From SB15 sp964639245 (lineage in GTDB: Bacteria > Chloroflexota > Anaerolineae > Aggregatilineales > J027), in the NCBI GenBank assembly GCA_964639245.1, contig CAZXCU010000008.1, forward strand, positions 62,001-126,000: DNA of 64,000 bases, in the 5' to 3' direction. Numbering within the stretch: position 1 is the stretch's first letter; every line of letters begins with the position of its first letter. Below the pieces are notes generated by a model that saw only the letters and a list, made by a program, of their open reading frames with translations, was not told the DNA's origin and did no database searches. Positions 25,382 through 33,832 of the stretch are shown piece after piece. The translations under genes were made by a program, and so were the position numbers.

Positions 25382-26515
25382 CTATTTCACACGATATTTA
25401 GCGATATAAGTGCGATCAAATTCAATTCCCAAACCTGCTTTTTGCGAGAGGGTATAGTAGCCATTTTGAATGGGGCGGGGTGTGGTTTGAATTTCCCAAA
25501 AAATCGGGTCACGATCCCGGTGAAAACATTCCACATACGTGCCATGCGCCACACTTGCCAGCAGATGGGCGGAAACTTGCGCTTCTTCGTGGTGCGCCAT
25601 TTTGACTCCAAAGACCGCGCAAATCGCTGCGACTCGTCGCCAGATACTCGGCCCTCCGCCCCAAGAGGAATCAAAATTACATAGGTCAATCGAACCTTCG
25701 ACAATTAAATCGCGCACGGTGTCAATCCGATATTCGCTTTGCCCCGCCGTGACGGGGATACCAGTTGCTAGCCGCACATCGCGCAGCCAGCGTTTGTCGT
25801 TGTACCATCGGACGGGTTCTTCAAACCATTCCAATTCAATGCCGGCTGCTTCTGCCAGTCGCACGAATTTGATCGCTTGGGCAAGGTCATAACCCTGATT
25901 CGCGTCTACCATCAAACGGAAATCTGCCCCACCGACTTCCCGCGCTACTTTGAGGCGGTCTAAATCTTCTTGAGGAGTCGCCCCACCGATCTTAAATTTC
26001 ATGCCTACTACATCATAACTCACGTAATCGGCGACTTCCTTTGCTAGCTCATCAAATGTTTGCCCGTAATACCCGCCAATCGCAATCATCGGCAATTTGT
26101 CCTGATACCCACCCCACAATTTATAAAGTGGCATGTCCAAGGCTTTGCCGACAGTATCCCAGATGGCGGTATCGACTGCTGAAATGGCCTGCATGACCAC
26201 ACCTCTATCGCGCAAAATATCGTAGGTGGCGGGCTTCATTGCCTCCCAACAACCCTCTGTATTAAAAACATCCATACCAACCAGAGCGGGGGCAAGTTCT
26301 TCATGAATGATTTTAAGAATCACATCTTGTTCTTGGTCGGTGTCGCCTGTGTAGACTTCGCCGACTACGCCTTGATGCGTCAAAATGCGGGTGATGATCG
26401 TGCAGCGATTTTGCATGGAATATTTGCTGCCGCGATAGACACGATTCAGCGGAATTCGCAGCGCTTCAGTTTCAATAGCTTGAATAGTTAGCGGGGCTGG
26501 TTTTTGCCACGTCAT
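25382..26515 (-). CDS. Enolase-superfamily (mandelate racemase type) sugar-acid dehydratase
   Basis: The 377-residue protein has 'KFKIGG' (KxK), 'VDANQGY', 'WFEEPVRW', 'TAGQSEY' and 'KMAHHEEAQVSAHLL', the full acid/base and metal-ligand set of the mandelate racemase subgroup. It is clearly related to the protein at 4341-5480, including the AGQxE and AHHEE motifs. It lies 10 bp before the third family member and downstream of the E1beta gene. It probably dehydrates an aldonate to a 2-keto-3-deoxy acid that the adjacent 2-oxoacid dehydrogenase could use after cleavage; that link is inference. Confidence 0.87.
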   Translation of the reverse strand: MTWQKPAPLTIQAIETEALRIPLNRVYRGSKYSMQNRCTIITRILTHQGVVGEVYTGDTDQEQDVILKIIHEELAPALVGMDVFNTEGCWEAMKPATYDILRDRGVVMQAISAVDTAIWDTVGKALDMPLYKLWGGYQDKLPMIAIGGYYGQTFDELAKEVADYVSYDVVGMKFKIGGATPQEDLDRLKVAREVGGADFRLMVDANQGYDLAQAIKFVRLAEAAGIELEWFEEPVRWYNDKRWLRDVRLATGIPVTAGQSEYRIDTVRDLIVEGSIDLCNFDSSWGGGPSIWRRVAAICAVFGVKMAHHEEAQVSAHLLASVAHGTYVECFHRDRDPIFWEIQTTPRPIQNGYYTLSQKAGLGIEFDRTYIAKYRVK

Positions 26516-26553
26516 ATTATTTTTTCCTTTGGTTATTTACAGGGAGTTTTTAT

Positions 26554-27531
26554 CTACCCCTGCATGACTTCTCGAATGGCTGTGGTGATGCGCGCAACGT
26601 TGGGGGTGATGTGATCTTCCAACGGTGGGCTGTAGGCAACCAATCCCCTACCCATGTTGACGCGAATCACAGGTGCTTCTAACCAGTAAATGCCTTCGTG
26701 CGCTGCCAACGAGACAACATCCCCGCCCCATCCGCCAGCATGAGGTGCTTCCTCGACCACAACCAAACGATTGGTTTTGGCGATGGAGTTTAAAATGGTG
26801 TCGGTATCCAATGGTACAATGCAGCGCGGGTCAATCACTTCAACCTCAATCCCTTCCACCGCTAATTTTTCCGCCGCTTCAAGGGTACGATGCAACATCA
26901 GTTGGGTGGCTACCACCGTTACATCGCGGCCTGTCCGCCGAATTTGGGCTTGGCCTAATTTCATCGTGGGCAAATTTTCAGGAACATCTTCGCTCAGGTT
27001 GTAGAGTAACTTATGTTCCAGCACAAAAACGGGATTATCTTCTTGAATGGCGGCGCGTAACAGGCCATACGCATCGGCAGGTGTGGCAGGAACAGCAATC
27101 ATCAAACCGGGATGCTGCATCAGCCACGATTCAGCGCACGCAGAATGTTGCGTACCAAAACCCGCGCCTGCTCCTTGCGCTGCCCGAATCGTCAAAGGCA
27201 ATTTGAACTGTCCGTTGCTCATGTAGCGATATTTGGCGATTTGATTGACGATTTGATCCATCGCTACCGGGATAAAATCCGCAAACATAAGCTCCGCCAC
27301 AGGTCGCAACCCTGTAATTGAAGCGCCTAACGCCGCGCCAATGAAGGCTTGTTCAGAAATGGGGGTATCACGAACGCGACTGCTGCCAAATTCCTCCAGT
27401 AGACCCGGCGATGTTTTAAAAGGGCCGCCCGCCGCGCCAATATCTTCACCAAAAAAGACAACATGCGAATCGGAGCGCATTTCATCCGCCAGCGCTCGGG
27501 TAACGGCTTCCCGATAGGTGAGTTTAGGCAT
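26554..27531 (-). CDS. 2-oxoacid dehydrogenase E1 beta subunit (pyruvate/acetoin type)
   Basis: The 325-residue protein starts at the ATG at 27531 ('MPKLTYREAVTRAL'), 8 bp inside the end of the E1alpha gene. It has the transketolase pyrimidine domain ('FFGEDIGAAGGPF', 'DTPISEQAFIGAALG') and the C-terminal domain ('VIDPRCIVPLDTDTI', 'VVEEAPHAGGWG'). With E1alpha it would decarboxylate a 2-oxoacid using thiamine diphosphate. Pyruvate, acetoin and branched-chain types cannot be separated by eye. The genomic context suggests the final step of sugar-acid breakdown. Confidence 0.93.
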   Translation of the reverse strand: MPKLTYREAVTRALADEMRSDSHVVFFGEDIGAAGGPFKTSPGLLEEFGSSRVRDTPISEQAFIGAALGASITGLRPVAELMFADFIPVAMDQIVNQIAKYRYMSNGQFKLPLTIRAAQGAGAGFGTQHSACAESWLMQHPGLMIAVPATPADAYGLLRAAIQEDNPVFVLEHKLLYNLSEDVPENLPTMKLGQAQIRRTGRDVTVVATQLMLHRTLEAAEKLAVEGIEVEVIDPRCIVPLDTDTILNSIAKTNRLVVVEEAPHAGGWGGDVVSLAAHEGIYWLEAPVIRVNMGRGLVAYSPPLEDHITPNVARITTAIREVMQG

Positions 27532-28501
27532 AGGTCGCTGTTCCTGTGTAATAAATATTTTCAAAGACGGCTTCTAAAGGCGGGAAAGGTTCGGCTTTTG
27601 CCCATTCAATCGCGGCATAGACAAGCCGTTCTGTACTATCTTTAAGTTCGGTAAATTCGGTTTCGTCTAATTCGCCTGCTGCAATCATTTTTTCTTTAAG
27701 CAATAGAATCGGGTCCCGTTGCAACCATTGTTCGAGTTCGCCCGGAGTCCGATAGGGCGCTTGGTCGGTGCGCGAATGTCCCCGATAGCGGTAGGTTTTG
27801 AGTTCAATCAAACTTGGCCCTTTGCCAGCCAGCGCATACTCCCGCGCTTCACGAACGGCCTCGGATACCTTTTCCACATCCTGACCATCTACAATGAGTC
27901 CCGGCATGTTATAGGCGGAGGCGCGGTCAGCAATATTTTCAACGGGTGTTGTTGTTTGCATCGGGCTGTATTCGCCGTATAAGTTATTTTCGCAGACGAA
28001 CAAAACCGGCAATTTCCAGATCGCAGCCAGATTCAAGGATTCATGAAACGCGCCGATATTAGCGGTGCCTTCGCCAAAAATTCCAACCGAGACCCGTTGT
28101 TCGCCTAGCACTTGCGCGGAGAACCCTGCCCCCACTGCAATCGGCAGTTGCGCTCCCACAATTGCGTTTGCCCCCAACAGGCCTAGACTCGCGTCCGTCA
28201 TGTGCATACTGCCACCTTTGCCGCCGCAAGCACCGCTGGCTTTGCCCATCATTTCCGCCATCAGGGGTTTGATGTCCATACCCAACGCCAGCGCGTGACC
28301 ATGCCCACGATAGGTACAGGTAACGGTGTCGCCTTTTTGCAGCGCATTGGCAATCCCTACCGCACAGCCTTCTTGCCCGATGCACAAGTGAGTCGTGCCG
28401 CGTACCAAATTTTGTAAAAATAAATCTTGGATATTTTCTTCAGTGATCCGAATTTCTAACATGCGCCGCAGCATGGCCTGACGCAGTTCTTGAGTCGGCA
28501 T
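27524..28501 (-). CDS. 2-oxoacid dehydrogenase E1 alpha subunit (pyruvate/acetoin type)
   Basis: The 325-residue protein starts at the ATG at 28501, which has GGAG upstream; the in-frame ATG at 28516 would overlap the E2 gene. It contains the thiamine-diphosphate motif 'GIFGEGTANIGAFHE' to 'CENN', 'YRGHGHALALG' and 'KGGSMHM', all typical of PdhA/AcoA. It forms the E1 heterotetramer with the beta subunit downstream. It starts 4 bp after the E2 stop, giving the order E2, E1alpha, E1beta. Confidence 0.93.
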   Translation of the reverse strand: MPTQELRQAMLRRMLEIRITEENIQDLFLQNLVRGTTHLCIGQEGCAVGIANALQKGDTVTCTYRGHGHALALGMDIKPLMAEMMGKASGACGGKGGSMHMTDASLGLLGANAIVGAQLPIAVGAGFSAQVLGEQRVSVGIFGEGTANIGAFHESLNLAAIWKLPVLFVCENNLYGEYSPMQTTTPVENIADRASAYNMPGLIVDGQDVEKVSEAVREAREYALAGKGPSLIELKTYRYRGHSRTDQAPYRTPGELEQWLQRDPILLLKEKMIAAGELDETEFTELKDSTERLVYAAIEWAKAEPFPPLEAVFENIYYTGTATYA

Positions 28502-28505
28502 GGAT

Positions 28506-29732
28506 TTATACTCCATTAAAAAGATCTAATTGGGCTTGAAATTGTTTCATAAATTGAGCCAAGTGCATCCCATCCACCACGCGATGGTCGCCACTCAAGG
28601 TTAAATGAGCAGTATGGTGAATGTGCAACCCACCATGAATAACCACAGGCCGTTGTTTAACCGCGCCAATCGCTAAAATGGCAACTTGGGGGGGATTGAT
28701 GACAGCCGTGAAATGTTCAACTTGTTTGATTACCCCCAAATTGCTCATGGTGAATGACCCGCCTTGTAAATCATTTGTTTGCAAACGATTTTCCCGTGCG
28801 CGTTGAATCAAGGCGAGGCTTTCTTGAGCTAAACCAATCAGCGAATAACGCTCCGCCCCCCTGATTACAGGCGTAATTAAGCCATCCGCTTGAGCAACCG
28901 CAATCGCTAAATCCACGCTTTCATGCTGATACAAGTGTTTTTGGATATAGGTCGCATTGAGTTCTGGCACATGTAGCAGCGTTTGAACGGTCAGATATTG
29001 CAAGAGGTCATTAACTTTGACTCCGCCCGGTAATTTCGCCAGTGCCTTTTCAAAGTCAAATTCGGATGTGACATAAAAATGAGGGGCTTTGCGCTTGCTT
29101 TTGCCCAACCGTTTGCCGATGTGTTGACGCTTGCGCGATAACACAATTTCGCGGACACCTACCGGAATGGAATTTTCTTCTGGTACTTTTTCTCGGGTTG
29201 AATCAGTTTCATGCACCGCAAGGAAGGCCTGCAAATCTTGGAAGGTAATTTGTCCGTGTTTGCCGTTGGGGGTCACTTGGCGCAAGTCAACGCCCGCCTG
29301 CCGCGCCGCTTGGCGAACTTTGGGGAGGGCTAAAATTTTGCTCGTTGATGGTTGAAGTGCTGCGGCTACATCATCGCGGGTAATCCGTCCGCGTGCGCCC
29401 GTACCGACCACGCGGTTTAAATCCACCTGATTTTCTTGTGCCATCCGTCGCGCCACGGGTGAAATTCCCACCGAAGATGGCGGTGGTTTTTCATTCGCTT
29501 GCCCCACCCGCGCAATGACTTTACCGACCTCGATTTCCGTATCGGCAGGGTAAAGCTGTTCTAATAAAACGCCGCTAGCGATACTTTCTAATTCAACATT
29601 CGCTTTATCGGATTCAATAATGGCGATGATGTCTCCTTTTTGGAGCGAGTCCCCCGGTTTCTTAAGCCATTCGACCAGACGGGCTGCTTGTGTATCAAAC
29701 CCCATATTGGGCATGACAATCTCTACCGCCAT
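28506..29732 (-). CDS. Dihydrolipoamide acyltransferase E2 with two peripheral-subunit-binding domains
   Basis: The 408-residue protein starts at the ATG at 29732 ('MAVEIVMPNMG'). It has a lipoyl domain (1-76, lipoyl-Lys43 in 'ESDKANVE'), a first E3/E1-binding domain (about 90-127, 'SPVARRMAQENQVDLNRV'), a second one (about 134-172, 'LPKVRQAARQAGVDLRQV' and 'GQITFQDLQAFL') and a catalytic domain from about 195. The active-site 'SGDHRVVDGMH' has His383 and Asp387. It is the first gene of the E2-E1alpha-E1beta operon. No E3 (lipoamide dehydrogenase) gene is in the window. Confidence 0.93.
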   Translation of the reverse strand: MAVEIVMPNMGFDTQAARLVEWLKKPGDSLQKGDIIAIIESDKANVELESIASGVLLEQLYPADTEIEVGKVIARVGQANEKPPPSSVGISPVARRMAQENQVDLNRVVGTGARGRITRDDVAAALQPSTSKILALPKVRQAARQAGVDLRQVTPNGKHGQITFQDLQAFLAVHETDSTREKVPEENSIPVGVREIVLSRKRQHIGKRLGKSKRKAPHFYVTSEFDFEKALAKLPGGVKVNDLLQYLTVQTLLHVPELNATYIQKHLYQHESVDLAIAVAQADGLITPVIRGAERYSLIGLAQESLALIQRARENRLQTNDLQGGSFTMSNLGVIKQVEHFTAVINPPQVAILAIGAVKQRPVVIHGGLHIHHTAHLTLSGDHRVVDGMHLAQFMKQFQAQLDLFNGV

Positions 29733-29746
29733 TTTGCCTACACCCT

Positions 29747-29775
29747 TTGACAATATTTTTCAATCGTGATACAAC
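29747..29775 (+). promoter_or_regulatory. Promoter of the cupin-Gfo-isomerase-SDR operon
   Basis: TTGACA (29747-29752) and TACAAC (29770-29775) are separated by 17 bp and lie about 40 bp upstream of the cupin ATG. The -35 box falls just inside the 83-bp gap that separates the divergent E2 gene. The tandem repeats at 29775-29814 would cover the region just downstream of the promoter. Confidence 0.5.
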
Positions 29776-29814
29776 TTCAATAAGTATAGACAACATTCAA
29801 CAAAAATCAACAAA
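29775..29814. promoter_or_regulatory. Tandem 10-bp repeats upstream of the cupin gene; second candidate site of the DeoR-SBP fusion
   Basis: On the minus strand the DNA reads TTTGTTGATT (29814-29805), TTTGTTGAAT (29804-29795), one degenerate unit, and CTTATTGAAG (29784-29775), all in 10-bp register. This matches the TTTGTCGAAA/TTTATTGAAA array at 22358-22387 in unit length, order and orientation relative to the controlled gene. The last repeat ends at the base before the ATG and replaces any Shine-Dalgarno sequence. Confidence 0.55.
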
Positions 29815-30198
29815 ATGCGCGAAGTATTACACTTAGAATTTTCACAATTAGCGTGGCTGCCTCACCCAACGATTCAAGGGGTTGAGACTCGATTTTTTGC
29901 GACAGGCCAACCCGTCATGGATGTTTTACTGGCGCGTGTTGAAGTTGGGCAAACCATTGGCTGGCATGTCCACCCTGAAACTTGCGAAGTGGGTTATGTG
30001 TTGCAAGGGCAAGGACGACTTTCCTTCTCTGAAACAGAGTCGCGTGAAAAAACAAGCCACATCAATTTGCAAACAGGCGCAGCTGTCCTTGTGCCATCGG
30101 GGATATGGCATAGCCTCAGCAACACAGGGACAGAAATTTTGATGCTGTTTGCCTTACATACTCAAGAGAGTAATAAATTTAATGATAAGGAGTTTTGA
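29815..30198 (+). CDS. Small cupin-domain protein
   Basis: The 127-residue protein is a single cupin beta-barrel. Motif 1 is 'IGWHVHPETCEVGYVLQGQG', giving two His and a Glu as metal ligands. Motif 2 is 'VLVPSGIWHSL' with the third His. Such proteins act as sugar isomerases, dioxygenases or binding proteins; its length and lack of further domains do not decide. It is the first gene of a plus-strand operon with Gfo/Idh/MocA, TIM-barrel and SDR proteins, so a role in sugar or cyclitol oxidation is likely. No Shine-Dalgarno precedes the ATG because operator-like repeats fill the leader. Confidence 0.8.
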   Translation: MREVLHLEFSQLAWLPHPTIQGVETRFFATGQPVMDVLLARVEVGQTIGWHVHPETCEVGYVLQGQGRLSFSETESREKTSHINLQTGAAVLVPSGIWHSLSNTGTEILMLFALHTQESNKFNDKEF

Positions 30199-30199
30199 G

Positions 30200-31282
30200 A
30201 TGCCTGATAAAGTTAAAATTGCGGTAGTCGGAACAGGATGGTGGGCAACCACCGCGCACATCCCCACTTTGATTCAACATTCCCGCGTAGAGAGTGTCGT
30301 GCTGGTAGATAACAACCCGGCCGCCGCCCAAGCTGCGGCTGAAAAGTATGAGATTCAAGCAACCTACAGTACCGTTGCAGAAGCCAAAAATGACCATCCT
30401 GATTTACAAGGGGCGATTGTCGCTGTCCCGCACCATGCCCATCATCAAGCCGCAAAAGCTGTTTTAGAACAAGGGCTGCATCTGCTGCTCGAAAAACCGA
30501 TGACGCTTTATGCGTGGGAAGCCAAAGACTTGGTTGATCTGGCAGAACAAAAAAATTTGCAAATTTTAATGGGCTATACGTTTCCGTATCTAGCACCCGT
30601 CAAACAAGCCAAACAATATATGGATGAGGGCTTATTAGGCGAAATTGAATATGTGACATGCAGCATGTCCTCCATGACAATTGAATTTTTGCGTGGTAGG
30701 CCGCAAGAATACGCGCCGTCGTTTGGGTATCCTGTGACAGGGCCGGGAACCAAAACCTATAGCGACCCGCATATCGCAGGAGGGGGACAAGGCCATTTGC
30801 AAATTACCCATTCCGCCGCGATGATGTTTCATCTGGGGGAAAGCCAGAATTTACGGGCTAAAACCGTGGTCGGTTTTATGAACAATCTGGATTGCAAAGT
30901 AGATGTTGCTGATGCGATTGCAGTACGGATGGAAAATGGGGCAGTTGCAACTGTTGGCAGCACCGGCAATATTGGCAAAGGCGACGGGGGAATCGTTGAA
31001 GTCCACTTGCACGGCAGCAAAGGCCGCCTTATGGTAGATGCGATTTCGGGAGCATTGCATATGCGCCTGCACGACGGGCGTGAAGAAAAACTTCCTGCCA
31101 ACCCACCCGGCTACCCGGCAGAAGTTCCCGTCAATCAATTCATTGAAATTTTATTGGATGGCAAGCAACCGCTTTTTCCCGGTAAAACGAACGGCCTTTA
31201 TACTGTTGAATTGCTGGATGCGGCTTACCGTTCCGCCGCGCACGAAGGAATGCCCATACAAGTTGCATCGTTATATCAATAA
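30200..31282 (+). CDS. Gfo/Idh/MocA-family oxidoreductase
   Basis: The 360-residue NAD(P)-dependent sugar or cyclitol dehydrogenase has an N-terminal Rossmann fold ('IAVVGTGWWATTAHIPTL') and the conserved 'LLEKPMTL' that carries the catalytic Lys. The C-terminal alpha/beta domain has 'DPHIAGGGQGHLQITHSA'. The ATG at 30200 follows AAGGAG by 7 bases; an upstream in-frame ATG at 30149 would overlap the cupin gene. It is probably an early oxidation step, with the downstream TIM-barrel isomerase/dehydratase and SDR. Confidence 0.92.
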   Translation: MPDKVKIAVVGTGWWATTAHIPTLIQHSRVESVVLVDNNPAAAQAAAEKYEIQATYSTVAEAKNDHPDLQGAIVAVPHHAHHQAAKAVLEQGLHLLLEKPMTLYAWEAKDLVDLAEQKNLQILMGYTFPYLAPVKQAKQYMDEGLLGEIEYVTCSMSSMTIEFLRGRPQEYAPSFGYPVTGPGTKTYSDPHIAGGGQGHLQITHSAAMMFHLGESQNLRAKTVVGFMNNLDCKVDVADAIAVRMENGAVATVGSTGNIGKGDGGIVEVHLHGSKGRLMVDAISGALHMRLHDGREEKLPANPPGYPAEVPVNQFIEILLDGKQPLFPGKTNGLYTVELLDAAYRSAAHEGMPIQVASLYQ

Positions 31283-31302
31283 ATAAATTTCAGGAGTCAA
31301 AA

Positions 31303-32145
31303 ATGCGTTTAACAGTCAGTAATTATTCATTTGAAGTTCTGCCACTTGAACCTACCCTGATGATTTGTCATGAACTTGGTTTTAAGGGGGTGGATATAGG
31401 CGGTTTTCATGCACGCGGCAAATGTAGCTTTGAACCGGAAGACATTGCCGCCAATCCGCAAAAACAAGCAGACATTCTCAAGCCGCTTCTGGATAAATAT
31501 GAACTAACAGTCGTAGATTTTTTCCCGCAGTTTGGTACAAATCCTGCCCACCATTCTATTAATGACCCCGATCCAGCCATCCGGGAACGCGATTTATACC
31601 TTGCGCGGGGTGCAGCTGAATTTTGTCAGTTAATTGGTTGCCCCGGTATGACGATTCTGCCGGGAGTAGACCATTTAGAGCGTTCCCACGCCGAAAATAT
31701 GCAAGTTTCCGGCGAGATGCTCAAGCAAATTGTAGCAATCGCGGCGGAATATGGGGTTGAAGTTCGGTTTGAGCCGCATATGGGTTCGGTGGCAAACACG
31801 CCGGAATTAGCTTTGCAACTCATTCAAGCTGCCCCCGGTTTAAAGGCAACGTTGGATATTTCCCATTTCACGCTGCAATATATCCCGATGGAACGAGTCT
31901 ACTCACTGATTCCACATACAGGCCATGTCCATGTGCGGCCTGCCCGCCCCGGTAAACTTCAAACTGCTTATGATGAAGGCACCATTGATTTTGTGGATTT
32001 GATTCAGCGTTTGCAATCAGTTCACTACAACGGCGCACTTTCAATTGAATATGTCTGTGCCGATTGGTTCGGGGTCAATCGCAATGATACGCTGTATGAA
32101 ACCGTTGTGACCAAACAAGCACTCGAAAAATATGTAGGGGTTTAG
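31303..32145 (+). CDS. Xylose-isomerase-like TIM-barrel sugar isomerase/epimerase
   Basis: The 280-residue protein belongs to the AP-endonuclease-2/IolE-IolI-like TIM-barrel family. The likely metal ligands are in 'EVRFEPHMGS' (Glu, His), 'LDISHFTLQ' (Asp, His), 'GHVHVRPARPGK' and 'LSIEYVC'. CAGGAG precedes the ATG. Enzymes of this family isomerise or dehydrate keto-sugars and inososes. Its place between a Gfo/Idh/MocA dehydrogenase and an SDR recalls inositol-type pathways, but IolB and IolD are not nearby. Confidence 0.88.
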   Translation: MRLTVSNYSFEVLPLEPTLMICHELGFKGVDIGGFHARGKCSFEPEDIAANPQKQADILKPLLDKYELTVVDFFPQFGTNPAHHSINDPDPAIRERDLYLARGAAEFCQLIGCPGMTILPGVDHLERSHAENMQVSGEMLKQIVAIAAEYGVEVRFEPHMGSVANTPELALQLIQAAPGLKATLDISHFTLQYIPMERVYSLIPHTGHVHVRPARPGKLQTAYDEGTIDFVDLIQRLQSVHYNGALSIEYVCADWFGVNRNDTLYETVVTKQALEKYVGV

Positions 32146-32148
32146 GTC

Positions 32149-32883
32149 ATGCGCGTAGCAATTGTAACAGGTGCAGCACGAGGAATTGGCGCGGCAACTG
32201 CCCAACTCTTAGCAGCAAAGGGAGTTAAAGTGGCTGTTTGCGACGTTGATGAAGCGGCGACCCATGAAGTGGTCACCGCTATTCAAACAGCAGGTGGTGA
32301 AGCCTCCGCTTTTTTGTGCGATGTGTCTAAACCCGCCCTGACTGACCAATTGGTACAGGATGTGGTCGCTCACTATGGCAAACTAGATATTCTGGTCAAC
32401 AATGCCGGAATTTGCCCGCGAATCCCGGTTGAAGAAATGACTGAATCCATGTTTGACCTGATGATGGGCATTAATCTAAAACCTGTTTTTTTCCTGACTC
32501 GGGCTGCTGCTGAGGTGATGAAATTGCAGCAGTGGGGGCGGGTGGTCAATATCAGTTCAACAGGCGGACGGATTGGCGGAATCCACAATGCGACGGTTTA
32601 CAGCGCTACCAAAGGTGGGATGCTAGCGATGACCAAATCCTTAGCCCGCCACTATGCCCCATACAACATTTTGATTAATGCGGTTGCGCCGGGGGCAGTT
32701 GAAACCCGGTTGTTTGAAAATGTTGCGCCAGAAGCCAAAGCCGCATATATCGAAACCATCCCTTTGCGTCGGATGGCAGACCCGCTTGAAATTGCCCATT
32801 CGATTTTGCACCTGTGTTCAGAAGAAACGACATGGGTTACAGGCGCAACGCTTGATGTCAATGGTGGGGTGGTCATGATATAA
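32149..32883 (+). CDS. Short-chain dehydrogenase/reductase
   Basis: The 244-residue classical SDR has 'TGAARGIGAATAQLL' at the N-terminus, 'NNAGICPR' near 85, catalytic Ser in 'VNISSTGG' and Tyr/Lys in 'YSATKGGM'. The C-terminus 'VTGATLDVNGG' is typical of FabG-like sugar or acid dehydrogenases. It starts 3 bp after the TIM-barrel gene stop and closes the operon. The substrate is not known. Confidence 0.92.
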   Translation: MRVAIVTGAARGIGAATAQLLAAKGVKVAVCDVDEAATHEVVTAIQTAGGEASAFLCDVSKPALTDQLVQDVVAHYGKLDILVNNAGICPRIPVEEMTESMFDLMMGINLKPVFFLTRAAAEVMKLQQWGRVVNISSTGGRIGGIHNATVYSATKGGMLAMTKSLARHYAPYNILINAVAPGAVETRLFENVAPEAKAAYIETIPLRRMADPLEIAHSILHLCSEETTWVTGATLDVNGGVVMI

Positions 32884-33055
32884 CGCTTTTTGTGTGGCGC
32901 GAGCTAGCTTGCGTAAACTTTGGGAAAGTAGCGAAGCCGATTTTGCAAGCGATGGTGTTGAAATTGTCTCAGAAAGACTTGCCGCCTCGGTTGCCAAAGC
33001 CCAAACCGCCAATTCTGAATATGAACATGGCAAACACAAGTTTCCTGTCACTGAA

Positions 33056-33394
33056 TTACCTATTTTTGCCCACACCGTTCAATTTCACCGTCTGGTTGGT
33101 GCGGTTGCCTGCCAAATCATAGGTAAAATTGTATTCACGGAAAGGCGTGCCTGTCAGCGCGTCGCCTGTGCGATAAGCGGTTTGTTTGAGCCGAGAAACC
33201 GTATCATAGGTATGTTGCAGGGTGTGTTGGTAAAAACTGCCGACCACCATGAGTTGTTTGAATGCCAATTTATTGCCTGTGGAGAGGGAATAATTGGCGC
33301 GGCGGTTGTGAATCTCAATGACATGCCCTTTAAATTGGTAGGCCGAAATCGAAACAGAGGTTTCCCCCACCGCTGCCCTATAAATTCTGGTCAA
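33056..33394 (-). pseudogene. Remnant of an RHS/YD-repeat protein
   Basis: About 110 codons on the minus strand encode YD-repeat-like text: 'TYDTVSRLKQTAYRTGD', 'FREYNFTYDLAGNRTNQTV'. The frame then meets a stop, and the following DNA (32900-33055) has no further repeats. RHS proteins normally exceed 1000 residues, so this is a truncated fragment. The remainder of 32884-33436 holds no recognisable gene. Confidence 0.7.
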
Positions 33395-33436
33395 TTTAAA
33401 TAGTAAAAATAATAATGGCTGGCTGAATTATGTAAT

Positions 33437-33832
33437 TTAAGAGTTGGGAAGAGATAACGCAAAAATAAATAACAAAGTATTACCCGACACATAGAATAGT
33501 GAGATTAATCCAATTATTCTCCAGAACCAACTATTTACTGTGAGTAAAAACAAAGACGCTATTCCCCATAATAAGCGCACACTTACGACCTCAAAGTAGA
33601 ATGTCCCTTCAAAATCAATAATATTCATTTCTGCCACGGTTAAATAAACCCCATCTATCATCCATAAATATAAAACTATTAGACCTATTTTGTTTCCATT
33701 ATAATAATATGATATTAACTTATCTTTAATAAATTTTTTATTCTCTATTTTCATACATAAATAAAGAATGCCTACACCCAAAGTGGAGATAAATAACCCA
33801 AATTGACTGGAAAAAATTATTGTAAAAAACAT
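33437..33832 (-). CDS. Hypothetical AT-rich integral membrane protein
   Basis: The protein has about 131 residues when started at the ATG at 33832, or 146 from an upstream start at 33877. Four hydrophobic segments are visible, including 'LFISTLGVGILYLCM', 'IGLIVLYLWMIDGVYL', 'LLWGIASLFLL' and 'IIGLISLFYVSGNTLLFIF'. No family is recognised. The codon use is much more AT-rich than its neighbours, and it lies beside an RHS remnant. This suggests transfer, perhaps as an immunity-type gene of a former RHS system; that idea is speculative. Confidence 0.55.
   Translation of the reverse strand: MFFTIIFSSQFGLFISTLGVGILYLCMKIENKKFIKDKLISYYYNGNKIGLIVLYLWMIDGVYLTVAEMNIIDFEGTFYFEVVSVRLLWGIASLFLLTVNSWFWRIIGLISLFYVSGNTLLFIFALSLPNS

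Noticed and set aside
26673..27206. Open frame on the plus strand opposite E1beta
   Set aside because: It is fully inside a conserved E1beta gene and its translation shows no domain.
26554..29732. Assignment of the E1/E2 genes as an acetoin dehydrogenase system
   Set aside because: AcoA/AcoB-like features are present, but no acetoin regulator or lipoate-E3 genes are near and PDH, acetoin and branched-chain types cannot be separated from motifs alone.
29815..32883. A myo-inositol catabolic operon
   Set aside because: Gfo/Idh/MocA plus TIM-barrel plus SDR and IolR-like repeats recall inositol genes, but IolB, IolC and IolD are missing, so the substrate is left open.
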